Shown in pieces: positions 20,681-34,679 of a stretch of DNA of 64,000 bases. Source of the DNA: Cotesia glomerata (taxonomy: Eukaryota > Arthropoda > Insecta > Hymenoptera > Braconidae); assembly GCF_020080835.1 (NCBI RefSeq), contig NC_058159.1, positions 15,377,101-15,441,100 on the forward strand, in the 5' to 3' direction. A program made the translations under genes and the position numbers. Numbering within the stretch: position 1 is the stretch's first letter; the number at the start of each line of letters is the position of its first letter. The notes beneath the pieces are model-generated. The model saw nothing but the letters and a program-made list of their open reading frames with translations, was not told the origin of the DNA and did no database searches.

Positions 20681-21260
20681 AAAAATTAAAATTAAATAAA
20701 CAAATTAACAATAAAAATTAAAAATACAAATTAAAAATAAAAATTAAAAATAAAAATGAAATACAAAAATTAAAAATAGAAATTAAAAATAAAAATTAAA
20801 TATACAAATTAGCAATAAAAATTAAAAATATAATTTAAAAATAAAATTTAAATATAAAAATTATAAAAAAAATAAAAATACAAATTTAAAATATACATTT
20901 AAATTAGAAATTAATACTACATATAAATAATTATTTATATAAATAAAATATAAAAATTAAAAATAAAAATTAAATATACAAATTAACAATAAAAATTAAA
21001 AATACAAATTAATAATAAAAATTAAAAATTAAAATCAAATATACAAATTAACAATAAAAATTAAAAATAGAAATAAAAAATAAAAATTGACAATAAAAAT
21101 AAAAAATAGAAATTAAAAATCCAAATTAAAAATAAAAATTTAAAATATAAATTTAAATTAGAAATTAAGACTACATATAAATAATTATTTATATAAATAA
21201 AATATAAAAATTAAATAAACAAATTAACAATAAAAATTAAAAATATAAATAAATACTTAC
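20681..21260. repeat. AT minisatellite, right part of the array split by copy 1
   Basis: Degenerate units of 'aaattaacaataaaaatt' plus 'aaaaatac' type. One block with 'aaattagaaattaa...actacatataaataatta' occurs twice (about 20895 and 21145), showing higher-order duplication. Confidence 0.8.
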
Positions 21261-23440
21261 GAGGTACTTGTACGATTTGAATATCTTGTTTATTCATATT
21301 AATTCTTTCACAATTTCAATTTTATTTAATAAATACATATAATTTTATATATTTAAATGTTAACAATAAATGTAACAACAACTTATCACAGAACAGAAAT
21401 TTCAATTAATAATGAAACAAGAACGCTCATCTCATCTATCCTTAAAACAAAAGCATAACGTAACCTGAAGTTAGTGAATAATCAAAGTTCGAAAAAAATC
21501 TGCCACGATTCCTTAGTGGCTGAAATAAGACGCGCCCGTACCGCGATATTTGAATATATAATTAAAAAATATTTCTGTACATAAAATAGATGAAGTCTCT
21601 TATAAGATCATCAATAAAATATAATGCTCAATAACTAAATTAAAAGATTAATTTTCAATTATAAAAACTATGATTTTTTTAACATAATTAATCCTAAAAT
21701 TAAAAAATTTTTTTTATATTTATAATCATGGTTTTTGGTAGTAATTTCACAATTTTAATGATTTATTTAAATTGACATAATCGTTATAACTTGGGACATA
21801 CTGTTGACCACAGCATTGTGCAGAAGTTATTAACTTGCTGTGTGAAATACAATAAATTCAGCGTATAATATAAATATTTCATTTGATTTATTGCTAAAAT
21901 TATTTTTAATATTTCTTAAATAAAAATATAAATAGAAAAGTACACCGGTATTAAAATTTACTGAAGTTTATTTATAAATGATTAGTACCCGTTATTTTAA
22001 ATATATATAAGCTATTAAATTAATTGTAATAATCTAATATTTTTAATTTTTCATACTTAATAATTAATTAATAATAAAAAAAAAATTTATCCGGATAAAC
22101 AAAAAAAATTAAAAATTATTTTTTTTTTAAAGACTGAATGATCGCTCCATTTTTTGTTACAAAAATAATATTATTTTGATTGTTATTGTTATTATAATTA
22201 TTATTTTATAATAATTTTAATGAAGTAATATGAATTTTTCATAACTAAAATTTTTTCCGGGATTCAAGAAAATTGTATCAGAAGATGGATTTATTATTTT
22301 AAATTCTGTTGATTCCATATTTTTTACATTAAAATAAAAAAAAATTATTTATTTTCTTAGATTAAAAAAAATTAAAACAATTGATACTAACCTGAAAAAA
22401 TACTTGGTAATTACTTTAGATTAACTTAATTATATAATTATAGACTTGAGTTGACAGGATAAAGAAAGTATAATAAATAAAATTGTATTATTAATGTATA
22501 TTTATTAAAATTTTTTACAGTACTCTTAATTCAAATTAATTTCCTAATTTTTAAGCTTGATTTTTTATAAGAAGCGTGTTTTTTGCTTTTCTAGACAATT
22601 ATTTTTTATTATAAGTAGTACAAATGTAAAGAAGAAAATATCATTTTTATTTAATTAATAATAAAATTTCAAATTAACTCAACACCGCTCCCCATAGACC
22701 CGTCCAAGTGCCTAATCGACGAGAAGAACCTCCAGGAAGTTATAAAGACATTAAAGTCGCTAAAAATTATCACAAAAATATAATCTAGTCTTAATTTCTA
22801 AATTGTACTCTAAATATTTAGTTATAATTGATTCACCAATTATTATGATTCAAAATTTTCATGCATGTATAATTGCTTGAAAAATTCAGATTATTATTAT
22901 CTATAGATTCTTAAAGTATTACTTATAATTATTTAACATTGTTTTTAGTCTCGAAGTCGCTAATGATCATGCTGTTTATGTGACTATTTAATAAACTAAA
23001 AAAAAAAAAAAATTCATTTCTTTTTATATTTAAAAAAAAACCTTTTCTTCAATTTCTAAAACGACCATGTTTTTTTAATTATGAAAATTTTATAACGAGT
23101 AATTTATTAATAATTATTTACAAGTGGAGTCAACCCTATTTTGGACCATAACTAGGTGAAAAATTAACATTTTCAATATTTTTTTTGAATGTACATAAAA
23201 AAACGAACAATTTAAAAAAAAAATTTATCGATTTGACTGAAAAAAAAAAAAATTAATGGGTTTGCCTGGGTTGACCCCACTTGTAAATAATTACCCAAAA
23301 TTACTGTTCATAAAAATTTAATAATAATTGTCATAATGTAAATTAAATATATTTTTATAAATTTTAATCTATGAATATATATAATATATATGTAAACATA
23401 TATAACAATATCTATAAAATATATAAACAAATAAAACAAA
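21261..23440. other. AT-rich intergenic DNA with two small structures
   Basis: No gene is supported. A GC-richer islet at 22676-22795 can be read as a short peptide (contains 'KCLIDEKNLQEVIKTLKSLK') ending in TAA, perhaps a remnant of an exon or a transposon ORF. At 23106-23293 inverted arms 'taattatttacaagtggag' form a foldback. A diverged relative of one arm lies at 40740-40805. Confidence 0.45.
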
Positions 23441-23450
23441 ACGTTGTTAT

Positions 23451-23606
23451 CAACGATCGTCAATTAGTCTTATTTATATAATAGTATGTAGTTACTTAGA
23501 AGCTTATTTAAATTAAATTTCATACGATAAACAAATGAAACTCCATGTTGCTATGACAACGATCGTCAATTAATTTTATTAATAGTAACTAACTATTTAG
23601 AAGCTC
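23451..23606. repeat. duplicated segment upstream of the MULE-like gene
   Basis: 'caacgatcgtcaatta' occurs at 23451 and 23558 (107 bp apart). Each is followed by a similar AT stretch and by 'tagaagct'. The core ACGATCGT is itself palindromic. Placed about 200-340 bp before the ATG, it could be a promoter element or an old transposase-binding subterminal repeat. Confidence 0.5.
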
Positions 23607-23791
23607 GTTACACTTTTATTGCATCTTAACTGTGATAAATCAATCTAAAAAAAAATTTAATTTATGAAATAAAATTGAAAAATTATATTATGTTTAATAG
23701 TTTGTATTTTAGTTATGTTTGATAGTTTGTTCAATAGTTAAGTTTAACAGTTCAATAGTCAAATAGTGTAAATAATTATTTCATTGTGATA

Positions 23792-26700
23792 ATGAAGATT
23801 ATACCGGGTAAAAAACCGAGATCTAAAATTCTATTTCATAAGGGGCATACTTATGCTCGAGATTGGAATAGCAATCATATCTTTAGATGCTCCAAAATAA
23901 AGTCAGAACGCTGTAGAGCCTACGTAAAATTTTATAAAGTAATTAAACAAATTGAAGATTGTTTAGATCAGAAAGAAGATGACTATGAAATTGTAAACGC
24001 ACATATCGATCTACCTGACAAATTTAAGGGAGCATGGTCAGATCTGAAAGAGGTGATGAAGACAAAATGTGAAGAGACAAATAAAGCTCCGAAGCAAATT
24101 TTTGATGAAGTTTCTAGGGCGTAAGTTATTTTTTTTTTAAATAAAAATTAAGAACTAAAATTAAAAATAGAAATTGAGAATAAAAATTGAAAATAAAAAT
24201 TAAAAATACAAAATAAAAATAAAAATTAACAATAAAAATTATATAAAAAATTAAAAATAGATAATAACAATTAAAAATAAAAATTTAAAATTTTAATAAA
24301 AAATACTAATTAAAAATTAAAAATAGAAATTAAAATTAAATATACTAATTAACAATAAAAATTAAAAATAGAAATAAAAATAAAAATTGACAATTAAAAT
24401 AAAATATAAAAATTAGAAATAGAAATTAAAAATAAAAATGAAATATAAAAAGTAAAAATAGAAATTAAAAATCCAAATTAAAAATAAAAATGAAATATAC
24501 GAATTAACAATAAAAATTAAAAATACAAATTAACAATAAAAATTAAAAATAAAAATAAGAAATACAAATTAACAATAAAAATTAAATATACTAACTAACA
24601 ATAAAAATTAAAAATAAAAATTGAAAATACAAATTAAAAATTAAAAATTAAATATAAAAATTAACAATAAAAATTAAAAATAGAAATTTAAAATTTAAAA
24701 TTAAAATTAAATATACAAATTAACAATAAAAATTAAATATACTAATTAACAATAAAAATTAAAAATAAAAATTAAATTTACAAATTAACAATAAAAATTA
24801 AAAATACAAATTAAAAATAAAAATTAAATATAAAAATTAACAATAAAAATGAAAAATAAAAATTAACAATAAAAATTAAAAATAAAAATTGAAAATACAA
24901 ATTAAAAATAGAAATTAAATATAAAAATTAACAATAAAAATTAAAAATAGAAATTTTAAATTTTAAATTAAAATTAAAAATACAAATTAACAATAACAAT
25001 TAAAAATACAAATTAAAAATTAAAATTAAAAATAGAAATTAAAAATAAAAATTGAAAATACAAATTAAAAATCAAATATAAAAATTAACAATAAAAATTA
25101 AAAATTAAAATTAAATATACCACTTAATAATAAAAATTAAAAATAAAAAATTAAAATTAAAAATACAAATTATAAATACAAATTAAAAATAAAAATTAAA
25201 TATAAAAATTAACAATAAAAATTAAAAATAGAAATTTTAAATTTAAAATTAAAATTAAAAGTACAAATCAAAAATTAACATTAAAAATAGAAGTTAAAAA
25301 TTAAAAATAGAAATTAAATATAAAAATTAACAATAAAAATTAAAAATAGAAATTTAAAATTTAAAATTAAAATTAAAAATACAAATTAACAATAAAAATT
25401 AAAAATAGAAATTTTAAATTTTAAATTAAAATTAAAAATACAAATCAAAAATTAAAATTAAAAATAGAAGTTAAAAATTAAAAATAGAAATTAAATATAA
25501 AAATTAACAATAAAAATTAAAAATAGAAATTTAAAATTTAAAATTAAAATTAAAAATAAAAATTAAATATACAAATTAACAATAAAAATTAAATATACTA
25601 ATTAACAATAAAAATTAAAAATAAAAAATAAATTTGCAAATTAACAATAAAAATTAAAAATAGAAATTTTAAATTTAAAATTAAAATTAATAGTATATTA
25701 CACACCTAGGGAAGTAAAGTAAGAAATGTCTCAGATCACATGTAATTGTCGGCCGAGGCGAAGCCGAGGTTGACAAACATGTGATCTGAGGCTTTCTTAT
25801 TTACTTCCCGTGGAGTGTATACTATTTTTTTGCTCGACGAAGGCGGAAAGCGGCAACTTTGTTTAGCGCAGCGGGACGAAAGTTGCCACTTTCCGCCCGG
25901 AGGGCAAAAAAAATACAAATCAAAAATTAAAATTAAAAATAGAAGTTAAAAATTAAAAATAGAAATTAAATATAAAAATTAACAATAAAAATTAAAAATA
26001 GAAATTTAAAATTTAAAATTAAAATTAAATATACAAATTAACAATAAAAATTAAATATACTAATTAACAATAAAAATTAAAAATAGAAATTAAATTTGCA
26101 AATTAACAATAAAAATTAAAAATATAAATTATAAATACAAATTAAAAATAAAGATTAAATATAAAAATTAACAATAAAAATTATAAATACAAATTAACAA
26201 TAAAAATTAAAAATAAAAATTCAAAATACAAATTATAAATACAAATTAAAAATAAAAATTAAATATAAAAATTAACAATAAAAATTAAATATACAAATTA
26301 ACAATAAAAATTAAATATACTAATTAACAATAAAAATTAAAAATAAAAATTAAATTTGCAAATTAACAATAAAAATTAAAAATACAAATCAAAAATTAAA
26401 ATTGAAAATAGAAGTTAAAAATTAAAAATAGAAATTAAATATAAAAATTAACAATAAAAATTAAATATACAAATTAACAATAAAAATTAAATATACTAAT
26501 TAACAATAAAAATTAAAAATAAAAATTAAATTTGCAAATTAACAATAAAAATTAAAAATAGAAATTTTAAATTTAAAATTAAAATTAAAAATACAAATTA
26601 ACAATAAAAATTAAAAATAGAAATTTTAAATTTAAAATTAAAATTAAAAATACAAATCAAAAATTAAAATTAAAAATAGAAGTTAAAAATTAAAAATAGA

Positions 26701-29626
26701 AATTAAATATAAAAATTAACAATAAAAATTAAAAATAGAAATTTAAAATTCAAAATTAAAATTAAAAATAAAAATTAAATATACAAATTAACAATAAAAA
26801 TTAAATATACTAATTAACAATAAAAATTAAAAATAAAAATTAAATTTGCAAATTAACAATAAAAATTAAAAATACAAATTATAAATACAAATTAAAAATA
26901 AAAATTAAATATAAAAATTAACAATAAAAATTAAAAATACAAATTAACAATAAAAATTAAAAACAAAAATTCAAAATACAAATTATAAATACAAATTAAA
27001 AATAAAAATTAAATATAAAAATTAACAATAAAAATTAAAAATAGAAATTTTAAATTTAAAATTAAAATTAAAAATAGTAATTTAAAATTTAAAATTAAAA
27101 TTAAAAATACAAATTAACAATAAAAATTAAAAATACAAATTAAAAATTAAAATTAAAAATACAAATTAAAAATAAGAATTGAAAATACAAATTAAAAATT
27201 AAAAATTAAATATAAAAATTAACAATAAAAATTAAAAATAGAAATTAAAAATTAAAATTAAATATACAAATTAACAATAACAATTAAAAATACAAATTAT
27301 AAATACAAATTAAAAATAAAAATTAAATATAAAAATTAACAATAAAAATTAAAAATAGAAATTTTAAATTTAAAATTAAAATTAAAAATAGTAATTTAAA
27401 ATTTAAAATTAAAATTAAAAATACAAATTAACAATAAAAATTAAAAATACAAATTAAAAATTAAAATTAAAAATACAAATTAAAAATAAGAATTGAAAAT
27501 ACAAATTAAAAATTAAAAATTAAATATAAAAATTAACAATAAAAATTAAAAATAGAAATTAAAAATTAAAATTAAATATACAAATTAACAATAACAATTA
27601 AAAATACAAATTATAAATATAAATTAAAAATAAAAATTAAATATAAAAATTAACAATAAAAATTAAAAATAGAAATTTTAAATTTAAAATTAAAATTAAA
27701 AATACAAATCAAAAATTAAAATTAAAAATAGAAGTTAAAAATTAAAAATTTAAATTTAAATTAAAAATACAAATTTAAAATTTAAATTTAAAATAGAAAT
27801 TAAAATTGAAAAAAAATTTATCGTAGAATTGATAGCTTAGCACTATTATCAGAATTGTTATCTTAAAAAATTTTTTTAGCTACCCAGAAATAAGTTCAAG
27901 CTACTGCTATAATGCTTGTTCAAGCATATTATCAAGAAGTCGAGCAAATAGTAGGCCTAAAGTACCAAAAACACTTCGTGATTTAGGCAACATTTTAATT
28001 AATGATAATATTGCTTCCGGCCACGTCGAAAGCGATGGTCATTCAGCAGTGATTTTTACGCGTGAATCTCTATTAAGTCTTTTAAACAGTAGTAATGATA
28101 TTTTTATGGACGGTACTTTTGAGGTTCGTTATTCATTAAATTCATCATTAATTATAGTATTATGGTTTGTTAATGTCGTAACTTATTTAAAAAAAAATTC
28201 ACAGAACACTTCGCGTAAACCGAAGATCCATCAAATATATACAATTCATGTGAAATATCAGAATATGGTAAATATTAAAAAATACACAATTTAAAAACTT
28301 TATTTGACTGAAGAGAATAAATTAAAAACGAAGAAAGTAGTTGTAAAGAAAGTGAATATCTTGAATACAGCAAAAAATTGTTAATATGACAAATATTATT
28401 ATTACTTTACGTGAATTTCGCTTTGTTAAAAAAGTATGTTTTATTTTTTATATTTTATTTTTTTCTTTTTACATTTAAAATCATCAGTTTCTTCACTTAT
28501 TTTTTTCGGTTAGCATTTATTCTCTTGAAATAACTTTTTAATCATACAATAGTACAACCATCCATACCTTAGTTTATTTTATTATTAAATAATGTTTAGT
28601 ATATTGCTGTCGTTATGATCCTAATGGAAAACAGAGATACGAAAATGTATAATAAAATATTTGATTGGATTCAAAAAAAAGCGATAGCATTGAAGGAAAA
28701 TAAAAATTTAAAAATATTCACGGATTATGAGAAAGCTACGATAAAGTCACTAAGAGATAATTTTCCAGTGGCTCAAATACACGGATGCTACTTCCATTAT
28801 TCTCACGTGAGTTTTTTTAATACTTTAGTTCATAAACGAATGTTCAAAATTGATATAAATATTGAAAGTTATTTTATAATGTATGAAAATTATTAAAAAA
28901 TGTTATCTATTTTTAGGCTGTTATTAAACAATGGGTTAAAAAGAGGATTTCTCTTTCTGATAGCCTCCTGACGATGATGTTAAATATTCCCCTTTTACCT
29001 GCCAGTCTCTTCTTAAAAGCAGAAGAAATAATTCGCGAGATAATTCATGAAAATAAATGGGATGACGAAGACCCTACAATTATCTCTTTCATGACGTATT
29101 TACACAGAGAATGGATCATTCATAGCGATCACGTTAGTGTATTCGATTGTCCAAATAGAACGACAGATGGGCCAGAAAGTTTCCACAGACATAATAGAAG
29201 TAAATTAGGTGGCGTACACCCACCTATTTATGAGTTAGTTGGTAAGTAACATTGGCTTTTTATAAAAATTTTTATACACTATAATAATTAAAACTGTCGA
29301 GTATGTCTACAAAAAAAAATTTCTTGCGCCAAGAAAATTTGTAGGAAGACATTAGTTATTTTGGAGCAAGAAAAAATTTTCTTGGCTCAAGGAACTTTGA
29401 CTTTATTCAAAAAATTTTCAATCATCCTTAATATTTTCTCGAGCCAAAAAAATTTATTCTCAAGTGAAGAATTTTTTTTTTTCAGTGTATAATAATAAAA
29501 AAACATAAAATTCTCTAGATACATAATTAACAAATGACCTTATGTCTTGTGAACTATTGACATTTTTAAAGATATAAGCTTATCCTGATGTTACACTTAT
29601 CAAAAGCTTCCATTTCAGTACCCACA

Positions 29627-29661
<35 letters not shown>

Positions 29662-32600
29662 GCATGTGGGTACTAAAATGAAAGCTCTTCATGAATGTAA
29701 CATCAAGATGAGCTTACATCTTTAAAAATATCAATAATTAAGAAATGAACTTGTATCTTGTTAATTATTGACATTTTTAAAGATATAAGCTTATCCTGAT
29801 GTTACACTTATCATAAGCTTTCATTTAAGTGCCCACATGAATTTTTCATAAATTTATATATATTATATATATGTATATATGAAAAATATATAAAAATGCA
29901 TGTGGGTACTCAAGTGAAAGCTCTTGATGAGTGTAACATTGGGATGAGCTTATATCTTTAAAAACGTTAATATTTAAGAAAGTTCAGTGCAAACTTAAGA
30001 AAAGTCATTATTTAATCAATCAAAATTTTATATATTTATGGTTCCGGCAGTCACATAGTGACTGCAAAGTTGCTAGTATTATTAATAAACAAAAAAATTA
30101 GGAAAACGGTTGACCCTGAAGGCCATCCCTGCAACTTCCCGCCAATTCTATACCTAAACACTTGAAATTGCACTTATGACGTTTTAGAGCTCTTCGAGCT
30201 CATAAATACAATTTTTATATTATTTTGAGTTCTCCGAGCTCAAAAAAATAGCTTTTGTATGCTTTTGAGCTCTTCGAGCTCAAAAGTTTGATAGAGATTC
30301 GATGAAACACTATTTTTTCAATTTTTAAATCGTGATAACTTTTGAATAAATGAACCGATTTCCACGCGGTTGGTGGCATTCGATGCAGTTTTTTAAGCTT
30401 CATAAAAAATCTTTAAGTTTATATTGACAGAGTCGAAAACTTCGAAGTAAATCCGAAAAAACACTTGTTTTCTTTCGTCAACGATAACTCACGAACGAAT
30501 CAACCGATTTTGACCGGACTGGCGGCGATGGACGTGGTTTTTTGATGTTAAGAGCTGATTAGTTTTTGGAATTTATCGGTGAAGCCATTTAAAAGTTATT
30601 TCAAAAAAACCACTTTTGAAAAAATTTTTGAAGTAAAACTTCTGTAGGCGCGACTAGGGAGTAACTCAGATTTTTTTTCTGACGGAAGTAACGCTTACTA
30701 TAGTCTGCGTAGTTTCCGCTATTCAAAAATAATAATTTGGATTGGTCGTAAGTAAATGTCATATACTCCACGCTTCTTGACTTATGCGCCAGCTAGTGGC
30801 AAATATCATAATCAATTAGGATTATTTATTTCCAATATTTTAAAATAGGTCAATTGTGAATAGCAGAGTGAAGAAAAATTCAATAGTTTTAAAAAAATTA
30901 TTTTAAATTGCAAAGTTTTTTGAAAATCTCTAAATATACTTGTTTATTTATAACTTTTGTAATAAATGAATTATTAATAAATTTTCTGACGATTGCCACA
31001 TTCTATAAAATTCAATTTGAAAAATCCAGAAGTGCACGACTCATAATGCTCATTTAATTATGAAATATTAAAAAAAAAAAAAAAAAAACATAAGTCGTTC
31101 AAAATTAGTTGCCGAAAAAACAGCTGTACTCGGAAGGTAATGCACAGGCGCCCCTGGTGAAATAAATGTACATAATTTGTATAGATATATCACCATCCAT
31201 GTAAATTTTACATGGATATATTTATAGATATACAGTCTTCTAGCTTTTTTATTTCGTTAATTGTACATGAATGATACTAAATTACCTATAACTATTCGCA
31301 TTCGGTGACCTACAATTATCCTAAACCCAGTCAGCATCCAAGTCAGAAAGATTTCAGTATGAAGTCTTTTAAAAAACTTCTTATAGAAGTCCTAATGTGA
31401 CGTCTTAAGGAGCTCTTTTTTACGAGGTCAGAACTAAGAGCTCTTAATGAACTCATAAGTTTGGAGTCAATTTTCTGACATCTAACTGAGTCCCTTTTTT
31501 GGACTTTTTTTTGAGTTGCGTATAATGAGCTTATAGACATTATAAACAAAAACACAAATTTCTTTTTAATATAAAGCTGTCAAAATCTTATTCATTTTTC
31601 ATTTATTACTTTCCTGATTGAGAAATTAAATTGAAAATGATTAAAAATAATTCGAATTAAATGATTTAAAACAATTTGAATAGATTAATATATAGATATA
31701 CACTTGGCATAGGTTAACTCATTTCTCTTAATCTAGGTTAATTAATTTTTTCAGAAATTTTAAATTATATTATGAAGTAATAGGCAATAATGTTAAAACC
31801 TGGTTCGTAATCAAACTAATTTAGATAAAATAATAAAATTGGATTCTAATCTGAAAAAATTATGTGAACTTTCTACATTTAAGGAGTACTTTGCATGTAT
31901 CAATTTTAAACATTTTATTCGAATTTAACGATATCTTATAACTATATACTTATTAATTATTGTTGAATTTTTAATATTCATTAATTTATCTATTAGATTT
32001 TATATTGTGAAAAGTAAACAAAATTTATATAGACTATTTAAAAAAATATTACAGTTAGACTTTTGAATATTTTTTAGTATATAAATATTCGTAAAAGTTA
32101 CTTTTTCTCTATCGATACACAGTATCAAATAGAATAAATAATATAGACAATGATCGCAACATTTCATCACTATATAAACTTAGCTTATAAGAATAATGAG
32201 ATGTGTAACGACATATCGTTTGAACAGCGTAGGGGGTTAGGTATCGATCTAGCACGCGCGCGACACGGGTTCGAATCTTAGTTACGGCAATTGCGATTTT
32301 CACTTTCTCTCTTTAAACCGACAATATTAGGTCTAACTAAAATAATAAACATTCGAAATCAGCATCGGTGCTTCATGAAACTCTGAATTATTTTTCATAA
32401 TTTACTTTTATTATTATTATTATTATTAATATTATTTTTGTTGTGTTCTTATTATTGTTATCATTATAATAGCGTATAGAGATAAAAAATCATTCATTTG
32501 TGCGAGTTCAGAAAAAAGAGCTCTTTAAGAGCTCGTTTTGATGAGTTCTTAAAGTCTACAATAAGCGGCGCATTCGACCTTTTCAGAAGGTCTTAAAGAC

Positions 32601-32985
32601 GTCTTTTAGACGTAGACTCTGACGTCCAAATCAGAAATCTGAGCTCATTCGGAATAACTTAATACGTCATTTTGCTATCTGGGAAGAAATAAAAAAAAAA
32701 AATAAATTATTGAATTTTTAATTAATACATAGATTTAAATTTTGGTGGAAGAATATTTATCAAAAAGGTAGTGTTGAAAAAAGATCCAACTATTGAGAGT
32801 ATATTTGCTCTATATGTATGTGTAATATTTTGATTTTATGTTCTTATAATTAATCAATACTTAATTACATAGATTTTTTAATTTGTAAATTTTATTTAGC
32901 TCTTTTTATTTTCATTTTTTCTAAATTAATTTTTGATCGGATAATATACATATATTGCTATTTTCTATTGAAATTCTTTTAACGA

Positions 32986-33040
<55 letters not shown>

Positions 33041-33887
33041 GACAGAGTGCCCTACGAGTAGCTAGTGCCTTCCGCACTCTATCAGAAGAAGCAGTGTGCG
33101 TCATTGCTGGAACCCTACCTCTTAGAGTTCTAGCAGAGGAAAGACGGGCCCTTTACCAACGAAAAAGGTCAACTGCACTGAGCCCGGAAGAACTTAGAAT
33201 TGAAGAACGGCAAAAGAGCATAGGCCGATGGCAACTACAATGGGATGCTGCAGAGAAGGGTAGGTGGACGCACCGTCTCATACCTCGGGTCGACATTTGG
33301 CTTAACCGGAATCACGGTGAGGTCAATTACTATCTTACGCAGATGTTGTCGGGACATGGGTGTTTTCGAGAGTATCTACACCGCTTTAAGCACGATGACT
33401 CTTCGGAGTGCCCGTCCTGCCCAGGAGCTGCTGAAGACGCGGAGCACGTCTTCTTTGTATGTCCTCGTTTCGATCCACAGCGTGAAGAACTGGAGAGGAT
33501 CCTGAACCAGAGAATGCAACCAGATTCACTAGTAGAAGCAATGTTGTCATCAGAAGCTGCCTGGAACGCTACCAACACGTTTGCAACAGAAGTCCTTAAA
33601 GACTTGCGTTCCACCGAAAGAAAAAGAGCAAATAGCAGAAGATAGAAGGAAGATAGTTAACACCTTAGCCACCAGAAGGAAGAGCAGTAGCTAGATCCTC
33701 CCTTCACGAAGTAATGCCTGACGGCGGTTTCCATGAGGGATTAGAGGAAAGAAGGAAAAGGGGTTTAGGGTTTAGTGGGTAGGGGCGTTAGTGTCGAATT
33801 AGTATGACGCTGCGTCGAGTCGCCACATATCCAGGCCAAACAGCTATGCCTAGAATCCGTAAAAAGGATTCCCCCCCCCTTAAAAAA

Positions 33888-33957
<70 letters not shown>

Positions 33958-34638
33958 CATATAGACACAGTGACAACATCGCGAGGGTAGTCAGGGAAGC
34001 TTCCTATGACCTTAAAACGTCGAGATCTGATGAAAACTCGATTTTTTCAAAACAGGGTGAAAACAATAACTTCCTAATTTTTGAAAATCTTCGATTTTGT
34101 TAGTGGGAAGTTAAAAATGTCGCAGTGATTTTAAAAAAACACTTGTTTTCAAATCTTTTATTGACGATATCTTTTGAACTAATTAACCGATTTCTACGTT
34201 TTTGGCGGCAATCGACGCGGTTTTTTAAGCTTTATAAATTATGCTATGTCATCAAAAGTGATCCGAGAAGAAATGACGAAGTTATGTGAAAAAAACATTT
34301 TTTTCGGTTTTTTTCGGTTTTCTTTCGTTCACGCTATCTCTCGAACGAATCAACCGATTTTGATCGGGTTGACGCCGATCGGCGTGGTTTTTCAAGCTTA
34401 AGGGCGGATTAGTTTTTGAAGTTGATCGATAGAGCCGTTTAAAAGATATTCCAAAAAAACTACTTTCAAAAATGATTTTTTTCTTATTTTTTTTAAGATT
34501 TTTCAAGATTTCTTAAAATCTATCGGTCCGAATCGGTTCAAATTCTCAGGAAATCTAAGTTCAGCGTAGCCCTTTCGAATGGCACCAACCGCGATGAAAT
34601 CGGTTCAACCGTTCAAAAGTTATAAGCGAGTCACATAG

Positions 34639-34679
<41 letters not shown>

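Noticed and set aside
25736..25918. 60-codon ORF in the double hairpin
   Set aside because: It spans both hairpins and has no start context or motif; the palindromes explain the open frame.
24140..27790. Regularly spaced repeats, considered as a CRISPR-like array
   Set aside because: Units are degenerate, AT-only, without unique spacers, in a eukaryotic intron; it is a minisatellite.
32109..32303. Functional tRNA gene at the GGTTCGAATC box
   Set aside because: No closing acceptor stem and no acceptable anticodon arm; kept only as a tRNA-like remnant.
33765..34103. ORFs made of TH, CV or YI repeats around the (CA)n(TA)n tract
   Set aside because: Translated microsatellite only.
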